Source: Methyloterricola oryzae (GTDB lineage Bacteria > Pseudomonadota > Gammaproteobacteria > Methylococcales > Methylococcaceae). Taken from it: DNA of 64,000 bases. Below the pieces are notes generated by a model. The model searched no databases and was not told where the DNA came from. It worked only from the letters and a program-made list of their open reading frames with translations. The translations under genes and the position numbers were made by a program. The DNA is taken from assembly GCF_000934725.1 (NCBI RefSeq), contig NZ_JYNS01000015.1:40694-104693 (forward strand), given 5' to 3'. Below, one piece after another: positions 9,881-18,725 of the stretch; within the stretch, counting starts at the first letter, position 1; every line of letters starts with the position of its first letter.

Positions 9881-10563
9881 GACTTGGGTGCCGAAAGATG
9901 CATGCCCACCAGGCGCGACACCAGGATCGCCAGGTACATCTGGCCGAAAATGGCCTCCAGGTAGCTCAACATGCCCGCCACCCGCGTCGTCGGCAAAATA
10001 TCGCCGTACCCCACCGAACTCAGGGTGATGAAACTGAAATAGATGAAGACCGGGGGCCGGTAGTCCCCTTGGCATTGGGGCGAGTTGCACTGGTAGGAGC
10101 CAGGGACCATGGTGTCGACCGCCAGGTGCGCGTTGGCGAAAAACACGCCCACCAGCAGGTAGACGCTGACGGCGCCGTAGAGCCTGCCCGAGTCAATGTG
10201 CTCGCGGCTGGTGAAAATGTCCTGCGCCAGCACCAGGGTGACGTGGGCAAAGAACGTCATGCTCACGAAAAGCCATGCCAGATCAATGCTGCGCATCCCG
10301 TGAGGGAACAGCCGCACGGTTCCCAGAACCACCAGCAGCACACTCAGCACCATGGAGAAGGCACCGCGTGCGCGACCGTCACTGACCGCCAGGGAACCGG
10401 TGGTCAGCAACCCGACGATGATCACCAGTTCGATGATCCGGCCCGGAATCCAGCCGCTGGCGTCGGGGGTCAGCACCATGAACAGCACCAGAGCCACCAT
10501 CAGGTGCTTGTAGTACTGCTGCCGGTGCCCCTGGCGCAGCTTGGAGATATAGCCTTTCACCAC
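9877..10563 (-). CDS. Potassium-channel-like membrane protein
   Basis: The 228-residue integral membrane protein has about six hydrophobic segments (near residues 21-36, 44-60, 70-85, 95-112, 133-150 and 202-220). Before the last helix is a pore loop with the selectivity filter SVGYG (183-187) in the context FITLSSVGYGDILPTT, diagnostic of K+ channels. An S4-like charged segment is not convincing, so voltage gating is unclear. A loop with two cysteines (CNSPQC) lies before the pore. The start is one of two adjacent GTG codons. It sits 12 bases after the outer-membrane-channel gene and overlaps cti by 4 bases, so it is coupled to an efflux/membrane-adaptation operon. Confidence 0.8.
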   Translation of the reverse strand: MVKGYISKLRQGHRQQYYKHLMVALVLFMVLTPDASGWIPGRIIELVIIVGLLTTGSLAVSDGRARGAFSMVLSVLLVVLGTVRLFPHGMRSIDLAWLFVSMTFFAHVTLVLAQDIFTSREHIDSGRLYGAVSVYLLVGVFFANAHLAVDTMVPGSYQCNSPQCQGDYRPPVFIYFSFITLSSVGYGDILPTTRVAGMLSYLEAIFGQMYLAILVSRLVGMHLSAPKS

Positions 10564-10575
10564 TAGGTCGCCCGA

Positions 10576-12018
10576 CTAGGGAAAGACCGAGGGTTCCAAA
10601 GGCTTGGGCAGCGTCGCATCCGCCTGCACCACCCAGCCCCCACCCATGGCCCGGTAGAGTTGAACCGAGGAGGTGAGCTTGGCGCTCTGCGCCTGCAGGC
10701 GATCGATCTGCGCCTCGTACAACTGGCGCAGGGCGTCGAGCAGGGTGATGAAGTCGGTGTACCCCTCGTCGTAACGCACCTGGGCCAGGTTGACGTAGTT
10801 CTGCACCGCGGTGACCCGCTTGCGCTGCTTTTCCTCCTGCTCCACGGTTTTCTGCGTGCTGACCAGGGCGTCCTCGAACTCGCGGAAAGCCGAGATTATG
10901 GCGCGCTGGTAATTGGCCAGGGTCGCCCGCTGCACCGCCTCGGCCGCCTGTACCTGTCCTGCGATCTTGCCGGCGGTGAAGAGGGGGGTGAGCACAGCCG
11001 AACCGATACTCCAGAAATTGGCGCCCGGCGTGAACAGGGCTGACACCTCGGAGCTGAGCTGGCCCACGTCGCCGGTCAGGGAAATACGCGGAAAATACAG
11101 GCCGCGCGCCACGCCGATGCGCGCATTGGCGGCGATCAGTTCCTGCTCCGCCTGCTCGATGTCGGGCCGGCGCGCCAGGATCTCCGAGGGCAGTCCCGCC
11201 GGCACGGCCGGCTGCCGGATTTCGTCGATGGTCCGTCCGCGCTGGATAGACCCGGGATTTTCGCCCAGCAGCACCTTCAAGGCATGCTCGGCCAGGGCGA
11301 TCTCCTGTTCCGCCGCCGGAATCAGCGCCGCGCGCCGCTCATATTCGGACTCCACCTGATTCACTTCCAGTTCCGAGGTATAGCCCTCGCGGAAGCGCAC
11401 CTGGGCGATGCGCAGTTCCTCAGCCAGGGTGGCGACCACATTGCGGGTGATCTCCAGATTCATGTCCAGGGTACGCAACTGGATGTAGGTCTGCGCGATC
11501 TGGCTCACCAAGGTCAGAATCACGGCGCGCTTGAAGGCGTCCTGGGCCAGCATGTCGCCCATGGCCGCCTCGTTGGCACGGCGCAGGGCGCCCCAGACGT
11601 CCAATTCCCAGTTCATGGTGGCCGCCAGGCGCGCGTAGTCCGTTTCCTTCGGATTCAAGCCCGACCCGTCCGGCAGATTCAGAACCCTGCCGCTGGCCTG
11701 CCGGTGCAGGTAGTTGCCCTCCCCGGAAATCTGCGGGAACAGGTTGGAGCGGGTGGACCCATACAGGCCCATGAAGCGGTCCACGTTGGCGACGGCGATC
11801 TTCAGATCCAGGTTCTGCTGGATGCCGCGCTCCACCAGGCGGTTCAGCGCCGGGTCACCCAACTGCTCCCACCATTTCAGATTGGTCGTGTCCTTCGCGC
11901 CTTTTTCGGCGAAACGCCAGTTCTTGGGCGTCGCGATTTCCGGGCGCTGGTAATCAGGCCCAACCTTGAAACACCCGGCCAGCATGGCCGCCAGGGACAA
12001 CAACAGGATCTTACGCAT
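10576..12018 (-). CDS. Outer-membrane efflux lipoprotein (OprM/NodT family)
   Basis: The 480-residue product has a lipoprotein signal (LLLSLAAMLAGC) and the family opening KVGPDYQRPEIATP. Two OEP repeats form the trimeric beta-barrel and alpha-helical tunnel of tripartite pumps; the end of the first helix pair shows LRTLDMNLEITRNVVATLAEE and the second half carries SEILARRPDIEQAEQEL. The last 8 bases of the RND pump gene overlap its start, so the two are co-translated. It completes the tripartite pump with the two genes upstream. Substrate cannot be deduced. Confidence 0.93.
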   Translation of the reverse strand: MRKILLLSLAAMLAGCFKVGPDYQRPEIATPKNWRFAEKGAKDTTNLKWWEQLGDPALNRLVERGIQQNLDLKIAVANVDRFMGLYGSTRSNLFPQISGEGNYLHRQASGRVLNLPDGSGLNPKETDYARLAATMNWELDVWGALRRANEAAMGDMLAQDAFKRAVILTLVSQIAQTYIQLRTLDMNLEITRNVVATLAEELRIAQVRFREGYTSELEVNQVESEYERRAALIPAAEQEIALAEHALKVLLGENPGSIQRGRTIDEIRQPAVPAGLPSEILARRPDIEQAEQELIAANARIGVARGLYFPRISLTGDVGQLSSEVSALFTPGANFWSIGSAVLTPLFTAGKIAGQVQAAEAVQRATLANYQRAIISAFREFEDALVSTQKTVEQEEKQRKRVTAVQNYVNLAQVRYDEGYTDFITLLDALRQLYEAQIDRLQAQSAKLTSSVQLYRAMGGGWVVQADATLPKPLEPSVFP

Positions 12019-15000
12019 GGCCCTGCTCCTTCACGCCGGTGGTTTCTGTGGACTCCTTGTGCGACAAGCGCTCGATCACATAGAACGTCACCGGAATCAG
12101 GAACACCGCGATGGCGGTGGCAGTTGCCATTCCGCCGATCACCGCGAAACCCATCACCTGGCGCGACAAGGCGCCCGCGCCACTGGCCTTGGCCAGGGGC
12201 ACGCAGCCGAGGATGAAGGCGAAGCTGGTCATCAGGATGGGACGAAGGCGCAATCGCGCTCCGTCCAGGGCCGCATCCACCAGGGGCTTGCCCTGCTCCA
12301 CGCCCATCTTGGCGAACTCCACGATGAGGATGGCGTTCTTGGCCGCCAGGCCGATGAGCATGACCAGACCAATCTGGGCGTAGATATTGTTTTCATAGTG
12401 GCCGATCATCAGGCCGGCGAAAGCCCCGAACACCGCGATGGGCGTTCCCAGCAGCACGCTGAAGGGCAGGCTCCAGCTCTCGTACTGAGCGGCCAGGATG
12501 AGGAACACGCACAGCAGCGAGAAGCCAAAGATCACCATGGGAGACACGCCCTCTTGGGCCTTCTTTTCCTGATAGCTCATGCCCAGATAGTCGTACCCCA
12601 TCTCCCGAGGCATGGTCTGTGCGAATACTTCCTCCAGGGCGCGCATGGTTTGCTCGGAGCTGACGCCCGGCTTGGGCGTCACGTTGATCTGCGCGCTGCG
12701 AAACAGGTTGAAGCGCATGGTGAACTCGGGCCCCTCAGCCTTGCGCACGTTGATCAGCGCCGCCAGCGGCACGGTTTCGCCTTTGCTGTTGCGCACGTAG
12801 AACTGGCCCAGGTCCTTCTCGCTGGTGCGGTATTCACCCTCGGCCTGCACATACACCTGCCACTGTCGCCCGAAACGGTTGAAGTAGTTGATGAAGCCGC
12901 TGCCCATATAGGCTTGCAGGGTCTGGTAGACGTCCGAGAGCTTCACGCCCTGCTTGAGCACCTTGTCCTGGTCCACGTCCACATACATCTGAGGCACCGA
13001 AGGCAGGAAGGTGGTGAACACCCCGGCGATCTCGGGCCGCTGACGCGCCCCTTCGAGGAACTTCATCACGTTCTGCGCCAGGAAGCCGATGTCGCGGCCG
13101 GCGCGGTCTTCCAGCACCATGGTAACGCCGCCGGAGGTGCCGACGCCGGGAATCGCTGGAGGCGGGAACACCAGGGCCATGGCCTCGGGGAGCTTCTGCA
13201 ATTCCCGGTTGATATGGGCGCGTATCGCCTGGTACTGCTCCTCCGGCGCCTTGCGTTCCGACCACTCCTTGAGTGATATGAAGAAGAAGGTGTTGTAGGT
13301 GGTATTGGCCTGGCTCAGCATGTTGTAGCCGATGACCGAGGAGTAATACTCCACGCCCGGCGTGTTCTTGAGGACCTCTTCCACCTTTTTTGTGACCTCG
13401 TCCGTGCGCTGCAACGAGGACACATTGGGCAACTGCAGGGCGCCGAAAATGTAGCCCTGGTCCTCGTCCGGCAGGAAGCTCATGGGCACTTTCTTGCCGA
13501 GGCCGCCCGCCATCACCGCCACGCCCAGCAGGAACAGCAGGCTGAAAAAGCTCTTGCGGATCAGCACGCCGCACAGCCCGACATAACCGTCGGTGGCCTT
13601 GCCGAACACCTTGTTGAAGACGTCGTAGAACTTCTGCAAAGGGCCGGTGCCGCGCTGCTTCGGCTTAAGCAGCAGGGCCGAGAGGGCGGGGCTCAGGGTC
13701 AGGGCGTTGAAGGCGGAGATGATCACCGACAGGGCGATGGTCACCGCGAACTGCTGGTACAGCCGCCCGGTGATGCCTGGAATGAAGGCCGTGGGCACGA
13801 ACACCGCCGCCAGGATGATGGCGATGGCCACCACCGGCCCCGACACCTCCTCCATGGCCTTCAGCGTCGCTTCCTTGGGTGACATGCCGTGCTCGATATG
13901 GTGCTCCACCGCTTCCACCACCACGATGGCATCATCCACCACCAGGCCGATGGCCAACACCAGACCGAACAGAGACAGGGTGTTGATGGAGAAGCCGAAC
14001 AGCGGAAACAGAGCAAAGGTGCCGACGAGGGACACCGGCACCGCCAGGAGCGGAATCAGGGTGGCGCGCCAGCCCTGCAGGAAGATGAACACCACGATGA
14101 TGACCAGCACCAGGGCTTCGAACAGGGTGTGGACGATCTCGTTGATGCCCTCGGTCACCGCCAGGGTGGTGTCCAGGGCGATGACGTAGTCCAGGTCCTC
14201 GGGGAAGCGGGTCTTCAGTTCCTCCATCATCTTCTTTGCGCCATCCGCCGCCGCGATGGCATTGGAACCCGGCAACTGATAGAGCGCCACCAGGGCGGCG
14301 GGCTTGCCATTGAGGCGGCCCATCATGTCGTAGGACTGCGCGCCCAGTTCGATGCGCCCCACGTCCTTGATGCGAACGATGGAGCCGGACGAATCCGCCC
14401 GCAGCACGATGTTGCCGAACTGCTCCTCGGTCTGCAGACGGCCCTGGGCGCGCACCGCATAGGTGAACTCCTGGCCCGGAGGCACTGGCTCGCCGCCGAT
14501 CTTGCCGGCCGGGTTCACCGTGTTCTGGGCCTTCACGGCGCTGATGATTTCAGGGATGGTGATGTTGAGCTTGGCCAGTTGGTCCGGCTTTACCCAGATG
14601 CGCATGGCGTATTGGCCGGCGCCGAACACCGTGACGCTGGCGATCCCCGGCACGCGGGTCAACTGGTCGTTGATGTTGATGTTGGCGTAGTTGGCCAGAA
14701 AGACGTTGTCGTAAGAGCCGTTGGGCGAATACAGCGCGAACATGATCAGGGGTGAGGCCGTGGATTTCTTCACGGTGACACCGTAGTCGCGCACGTCCGA
14801 GGGCAGTTGCGACTCCGCCTGGGATTCGCGCATCTGGGCCAGGATCTGGTCCGTGTTGGGATCAGTCTTGACGTCGAAATTGACGCGAATCGTGGTCGAG
14901 CCATTGTTGGCGTTGATGGAATACATGTAATTCATGTTGTCCACGCCGGACATCTGCTGCTCGATGGGCGTCGCCACCGCCTGCTCCACCGTCACCGCGT

Positions 15001-15157
15001 CGGCGCCGGTGTAGGTGGTCTGAACCTGCACCTCGGGGGGTGCGATATTGGGAAACTGGGCGATGGGTAGGCCCACCATGGACACCAGTCCGATGATCAC
15101 CATGAGGATGGAGATCACCATGGCCACGATGGGCCGGTTGATGAAGAACTTCGACAT
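12011..15157 (-). CDS. RND multidrug efflux pump, HAE-1 family (AcrB/MexB-like)
   Basis: At 1048 residues this is a full-length AcrB-type proton-driven transporter. It opens with MSKFFINRPIVAMVISILM, has the conserved porter region with PFGSNA replaced by LPGSNA-type sequence, the proton-relay aspartate pair in TM4 (GLVVDDAIVVVE), and the TM11 region IVEFAKMGVEQGK. The pump takes hydrophobic or amphiphilic compounds from the membrane or periplasm and expels them through the outer-membrane lipoprotein encoded next. It starts 6 bases after the adaptor gene and overlaps the outer-membrane-channel gene by 8 bases. Confidence 0.95.
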   Translation of the reverse strand: MSKFFINRPIVAMVISILMVIIGLVSMVGLPIAQFPNIAPPEVQVQTTYTGADAVTVEQAVATPIEQQMSGVDNMNYMYSINANNGSTTIRVNFDVKTDPNTDQILAQMRESQAESQLPSDVRDYGVTVKKSTASPLIMFALYSPNGSYDNVFLANYANININDQLTRVPGIASVTVFGAGQYAMRIWVKPDQLAKLNITIPEIISAVKAQNTVNPAGKIGGEPVPPGQEFTYAVRAQGRLQTEEQFGNIVLRADSSGSIVRIKDVGRIELGAQSYDMMGRLNGKPAALVALYQLPGSNAIAAADGAKKMMEELKTRFPEDLDYVIALDTTLAVTEGINEIVHTLFEALVLVIIVVFIFLQGWRATLIPLLAVPVSLVGTFALFPLFGFSINTLSLFGLVLAIGLVVDDAIVVVEAVEHHIEHGMSPKEATLKAMEEVSGPVVAIAIILAAVFVPTAFIPGITGRLYQQFAVTIALSVIISAFNALTLSPALSALLLKPKQRGTGPLQKFYDVFNKVFGKATDGYVGLCGVLIRKSFFSLLFLLGVAVMAGGLGKKVPMSFLPDEDQGYIFGALQLPNVSSLQRTDEVTKKVEEVLKNTPGVEYYSSVIGYNMLSQANTTYNTFFFISLKEWSERKAPEEQYQAIRAHINRELQKLPEAMALVFPPPAIPGVGTSGGVTMVLEDRAGRDIGFLAQNVMKFLEGARQRPEIAGVFTTFLPSVPQMYVDVDQDKVLKQGVKLSDVYQTLQAYMGSGFINYFNRFGRQWQVYVQAEGEYRTSEKDLGQFYVRNSKGETVPLAALINVRKAEGPEFTMRFNLFRSAQINVTPKPGVSSEQTMRALEEVFAQTMPREMGYDYLGMSYQEKKAQEGVSPMVIFGFSLLCVFLILAAQYESWSLPFSVLLGTPIAVFGAFAGLMIGHYENNIYAQIGLVMLIGLAAKNAILIVEFAKMGVEQGKPLVDAALDGARLRLRPILMTSFAFILGCVPLAKASGAGALSRQVMGFAVIGGMATATAIAVFLIPVTFYVIERLSHKESTETTGVKEQGHA

Positions 15158-15163
15158 GGCCGC

Positions 15164-16360
15164 TTACCCCGCAGCCTTGGGCGACGGTTTGCCCGCCGGA
15201 GGCGCCTCCACGAAAGGCTTGGTCTCGACTTTCATGCCTTCCTTGACCTTCATGGCGCCTTCCACGATGACGCGGTCGCCGGGCTTCAAGCCCTCGTCGA
15301 TGACCCACAGGTTACCGATCCGCACCCCCGGCTTGACCATGCGCATGGCCACGGTGTTGTCGGGCTGCACCACCGCCACCAGGGACTTGCCCTGCAGATC
15401 GTTCACGGCGCGCTGGGGCACCAGCAAGGCGCCCGCCTTCTCCGCCACCACCGCGCGAATCTTGGCAAATAGCCCGGGGCGCAGGATATGGGTGGGATTG
15501 GGAAAGGCGATCGCCAGCTTGATGGTGCCGGTGTTCACGTCCACCTGCCGGTCGGCGAACAGCACGGTGCCGCTATGAGGGTAGACGTCGCCATTAGACA
15601 GGATCAGTTCGATAGGAATGCTCCCGTGCTTGTCCCCGTCCTCGCGGCCCTTGGCAAAATTCAGATACTGCTGTTCGCTCAAGGGGATGTAAGCCTTGAT
15701 GGGATCCACCTGGGACACGGTGGTCAGCTCCGCATTGGCGCTGCCAGGCCCGATCAGGTCGCCGAGTTGGGCCTTGGAAATACCCGCAATGCCGTCGATG
15801 GGCGCGGTGATCCGGGTAAAGCCCAGTTCAAGCTGCGCCTTCTCGTAGGCGGCCCGCGCCGCGAGGACTTCCGCCTGGGTCGAGGCTTCGCGTCCCTCGG
15901 CGTTATCGCGGTCGCGCACGCTCACGGCCTTTTCCGGCAGCAGGCGCTTGATGCGGTCGAGATCCAGCCGCGCCGTCTTCAACAGCGCCTCCTGGCGCGC
16001 CAGGGTGCTCTTGGCCTCGTCCACCGCCGCCTGGAAGGTGCGGGGATCGATCTGATAGAGCAATTGCCCCTTCTTCACCAGATCGCCTTCCTTGTAGTTC
16101 TGCTTGATCAGATAGCCCGACACCTGGGCATTGATCTGGGCGTTGACCATGCCATCCAGGGTGCCCACCCATTCCTCCTGCACCGGGACGGTCTTCTGCA
16201 CGACGCTGGCCACTTCCACCGTGGGCGTCGGGGCATGCACCTCCGGCTTCTTGTCCTCGCAACCGGCGAGGATCAATGCAAACAGGATGGGTATCGACAG
16301 TGGAACGGGGGGAGGGAGAAAGCGAGGGATTCGAACCGCCGGACCTTTATTCTTCGTCAT
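15164..16360 (-). CDS. RND efflux periplasmic adaptor lipoprotein (MFP subunit)
   Basis: The 398-residue membrane-fusion protein carries a lipoprotein signal with lipobox ALILAGC, a lipoyl/barrel-sandwich half (VSGYLIKQNYKEGDLVKKGQ), a helical hairpin, and the second half GFTRITAPIDGIAGISKAQL typical of AcrA/MexA. I placed the start at MTKNKGPAVR because GGAAG lies six bases before that ATG; the upstream frame extension has no such support. It heads a five-gene minus-strand operon (adaptor, pump, outer-membrane channel, K+ channel, Cti) whose promoter must lie in the 446-base divergent region upstream. Confidence 0.93.
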   Translation of the reverse strand: MTKNKGPAVRIPRFLPPPVPLSIPILFALILAGCEDKKPEVHAPTPTVEVASVVQKTVPVQEEWVGTLDGMVNAQINAQVSGYLIKQNYKEGDLVKKGQLLYQIDPRTFQAAVDEAKSTLARQEALLKTARLDLDRIKRLLPEKAVSVRDRDNAEGREASTQAEVLAARAAYEKAQLELGFTRITAPIDGIAGISKAQLGDLIGPGSANAELTTVSQVDPIKAYIPLSEQQYLNFAKGREDGDKHGSIPIELILSNGDVYPHSGTVLFADRQVDVNTGTIKLAIAFPNPTHILRPGLFAKIRAVVAEKAGALLVPQRAVNDLQGKSLVAVVQPDNTVAMRMVKPGVRIGNLWVIDEGLKPGDRVIVEGAMKVKEGMKVETKPFVEAPPAGKPSPKAAG

Positions 16361-16806
16361 AGCTACTTCCACTGTTCCTGTTTTGGAGGCGATTATCGAC
16401 CCGACCCATCGGGCCAAGTCCATTCGGGGCTTGGATACCCCTGCGCGGCCACAGGCCACGTCAGGCAAGGCCGGGGCGTATCGGCCTGGGCATGGGCTCG
16501 CAATACCGGGCGGTTATCATGGGCCTGATCAATCATTAAAGGGCGACCCACTAAACATCGCAGCTGCATCCGGCCGGTTGCGCTCAGCCTCGCTATGCCG
16601 CCCGTCAGCATTGCGCCCAACATCATTCTTGCTTATTTTTCCTTGCCGCTCAATCGCCAACTGCGACACACAGCTGTTCCATGGCAACGCCAAAACCGCC
16701 ACGCGGCGGCGGCGATCGGAGCTGATATACTCCGGACGCGAGGAACCCGCGCGGGATGCGATATCCACGCGCACCGGCCAACTACGCACTCACGGAGAGA
16801 CCATCC
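16361..16806. other. Divergent regulatory region between efflux operon and DUF4136 gene
   Basis: This 446-base stretch has no convincing gene. It must hold the promoters of both divergent units. On the plus strand there is an extended -10-like element (annotated separately). No transcriptional regulator gene of the usual TetR, MarR or LysR kind adjoins the pump operon, so its control is probably by a distant regulator. Confidence 0.5.
16723..16731 (+). promoter_or_regulatory. Extended -10 promoter element for the DUF4136 gene
   Basis: TGATATACT matches the extended -10 pattern TGnTATAAT with one mismatch in the hexamer. No good -35 is seen 17 bases upstream, which extended -10 promoters tolerate. 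It lies about 75 bases before the start codon. Confidence 0.4.
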
Positions 16807-17364
16807 ATGTCACTGTCAGCTCGATTGCCCCTGTTATTCACCGCGGCCGCCTTCCTGAGCGCCTGCTCGACGGTCAGCGTCACCACCGACTACGACCACG
16901 CCACGGTCTTCACCAATTACAAAAGCTACGATCTGGCCACGGCCCCGGATCAGCTGCCGCTCTCGCCCACCAGTGAATCGGCGCTGGACGACACCTTACG
17001 CGGCGCCATGGCCCAGCGCGGCATCCGCGAGGTGACCAGCGGCGCCGATCTCAATGTAGTCAGCCACGCCTTCACCAAAGACAAGATCAACGTCTATCCC
17101 GCCGCGGGATGGGGTTACGGCGTTCCCTACCGCTATGGGCGCTACGGCATGTGGATGGGCGCGCCCATGGGCTACACCGACGTGACCCAGTACACCCAGG
17201 GCACCCTGATTTTGGACTTCGTCGACGCCAAGACGAAGAAACTGGTGTTCCGCGGCGTCGCCACCGACACCGTGGGTACCCCGGAGCAGAATGCCGAGAA
17301 CATTCAGGAAGCCGTCCGCAAGATCATGCACGACTTTCCTTTGCCTGCCCCCGGGCAGCAATGA
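16807..17364 (+). CDS. DUF4136 lipoprotein
   Basis: A 185-residue envelope lipoprotein. The signal MSLSARLPLLFTAAAFLSAC gives a lipobox LSAC; the mature part opens VSVTTDYDHATVFTNYKSY, the DUF4136 signature, and ends EAVRKIMHDFPLP, also typical. A middle segment rich in Gly and Tyr (WGYGVPYRYGRYGMWMG) is common in the family. Function is unknown. I set the start at the signal peptide, with GGAGAG upstream, rather than 51 bases earlier. Confidence 0.8.
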   Translation: MSLSARLPLLFTAAAFLSACSTVSVTTDYDHATVFTNYKSYDLATAPDQLPLSPTSESALDDTLRGAMAQRGIREVTSGADLNVVSHAFTKDKINVYPAAGWGYGVPYRYGRYGMWMGAPMGYTDVTQYTQGTLILDFVDAKTKKLVFRGVATDTVGTPEQNAENIQEAVRKIMHDFPLPAPGQQ

Positions 17365-17419
17365 TCCAGAAGTCATCCCAGGCGCGCCAGCCGAAACGGG
17401 CGCACCTATGAATGCTTAA

Positions 17420-17686
17420 TCAGCGGCTCTGCTGACCTTGCTGGTAGCCTTGCTGATAAGCCGCCTGCTCCGACTTCTTGTGCTGGTCATACAGATAACC
17501 GCCAAGGAGCCCTGCCCCCGCACCAATAGCCGCGCCCATGCCGGCATTGCCGGCAATGGCGCCAATGATGGCGCCGGTCGCGGCGCCGCCCGCCGTACCG
17601 CCGGCCATGCGCCGCTGGGAATCGGACATGCCGGCGCAACCGGAAACGATCAAAAACACCGCCAAAAGGGAAAGGATTCGCTTCAC
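17420..17686 (-). CDS. Small glycine-zipper lipoprotein
   Basis: An 88-residue lipoprotein with a GTG start preceded by GGAG. The signal ends at VSGC; the mature part is a glycine zipper (GGTAGGAATGAIIGAIAGNA and following), able to form close-packed membrane helices, then a charged tail with repeated Tyr-Gln-Gln-Gly. Such SlyB/YMGG-like proteins sit in the outer membrane or inner leaflet. It resembles the two glycine-zipper proteins encoded near 57 kb in type but not in detail. Convergent to the DUF4136 gene. Confidence 0.75.
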   Translation of the reverse strand: MKRILSLLAVFLIVSGCAGMSDSQRRMAGGTAGGAATGAIIGAIAGNAGMGAAIGAGAGLLGGYLYDQHKKSEQAAYQQGYQQGQQSR

Positions 17687-17732
17687 TGGTATGTCTCCGC
17701 AAGGATCATGCTCAAATAACCGTTCCGCGCTT

Positions 17733-18125
17733 TCACTTCTTGCACGGCCAGTTCTCGACCAGGTACTTCATGGCCGTGTCCACCGGCCGTTCGTTCTTGT
17801 ACTCCGGGTGCGCCTTGGCCCAGGTGATGTACATTGCGATGGCTTCCGTGCGCGTGGGTTTGGGGTCCGGCGGACAAACCAGGGGCGTCAGGCCCGGACG
17901 GCTATACAGGTCTTCCTGATAGCGGTAGACGCCCACCAGATAGCCCTGACAGAAATGGGTGGCAGCCACGTACAGGGGATCGTCCGGGGCGGCCGTGCAC
18001 AGTTCCACCATGTCCTGGGTGGTCTGCGCCAGGAAGTTGTCCTGGGTGACCGCACCGCTATCCCCCGCCGCCAGAATAGCCGCAGCGGCTGACAGGCAGA
18101 GCCATCGGCGCTTGGATGATTTCAT
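17733..18125 (-). CDS. Rap1a/Tai-like periplasmic protein
   Basis: A 130-residue exported protein. After a signal peptide (CLSAAAAILAAGDSGA) comes the Rap1a/Tai pattern: an N-terminal helix FLAQTTQDMVELC, the FCQGYLVGVYR segment, a central cysteine (LVCPPD) and the C-terminal helices MYITWAKAHPE and AMKYLVENWPC. Four cysteines are placed to make two disulfides. Characterised members neutralise type VI secretion effectors in the periplasm, but many homologues lie outside T6SS clusters, as here: no effector or T6SS gene is visible nearby. Start chosen at MKSSKRRW, where the signal peptide begins. Confidence 0.65.
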   Translation of the reverse strand: MKSSKRRWLCLSAAAAILAAGDSGAVTQDNFLAQTTQDMVELCTAAPDDPLYVAATHFCQGYLVGVYRYQEDLYSRPGLTPLVCPPDPKPTRTEAIAMYITWAKAHPEYKNERPVDTAMKYLVENWPCKK

Positions 18126-18346
18126 GGGTCCTCCTTTGCTCGCTTGAAATTGAGGTCGGCCCGGATAGCGGCCGCGTGTCCGCGCCCAGCCATGCATCTA
18201 TAATGGCGACTGAGCGCCCCTGGCAGTTCAGGGCATCGAATATGGCGCGCCTTGATTATCCGCGCTTTCTCCCGAGGCTTGAAGGGCCGCCCCGAAACAA
18301 AAATTGGCGTCGGCATGACCGACTGAATGCACGAGGCACACACAGC

Positions 18347-18706
18347 ATGGCTTATGAGATTGAAGGAATCGATGGCGACGTGATCCGCGTGCGCCTGAGC
18401 GGTGTCATCCACCTGGCCGATCATCAGGCCATCCAGGATGTGGCGAAAAAGCTCATCGATCAGGGACAAAAGCTCCGTGTGCTGGCCATTACCGAAAACT
18501 TTGCCGGCTGGGACAAGCAGGATGACTGGACCGATATCAGCTTCCTGGTGGACTACGGCGACGACATCGTCAAGATGGCCATCGTCGGCCCCGAGGCAGC
18601 CAAGGAGGACGCCTTCCTGTTCGTGGGCAAGGGACTTCGGGCGACGGCGATCGAATTTTTCCCCGCCGAGCAGCTTGAGCAGGCGGAGGCCTGGGTCCGC
18701 GCCTGA
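18347..18706 (+). CDS. SpoIIAA-like (STAS/SEC14-type) small protein
   Basis: A 119-residue cytoplasmic protein with alternating strands and helices typical of the SpoIIAA-like family: MAYEIEGIDGDVIRVRLSG, then a helix around VAKKLIDQG, the strand KLRVLAITENFAGW, and a late KMAIVGPEAAKED segment. Members are small alpha/beta proteins whose role is mostly unknown; some bind lipids or hydrophobic ligands. The Met chosen begins the first strand; the open frame upstream overlaps the divergent neighbour and is not coding. Convergent with the ICMT-like gene, 20 bases apart. Confidence 0.65.
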   Translation: MAYEIEGIDGDVIRVRLSGVIHLADHQAIQDVAKKLIDQGQKLRVLAITENFAGWDKQDDWTDISFLVDYGDDIVKMAIVGPEAAKEDAFLFVGKGLRATAIEFFPAEQLEQAEAWVRA

Positions 18707-18725
18707 ACCCCGGCGGTCCGGCGTG

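Noticed and set aside
16327..16345. tRNA T-arm-like sequence (GGTTCGAATCC on the minus strand)
   Set aside because: It lies in the start of the efflux adaptor gene; no acceptor stem, D-arm or anticodon arm surrounds it, and the T-stem does not pair properly.
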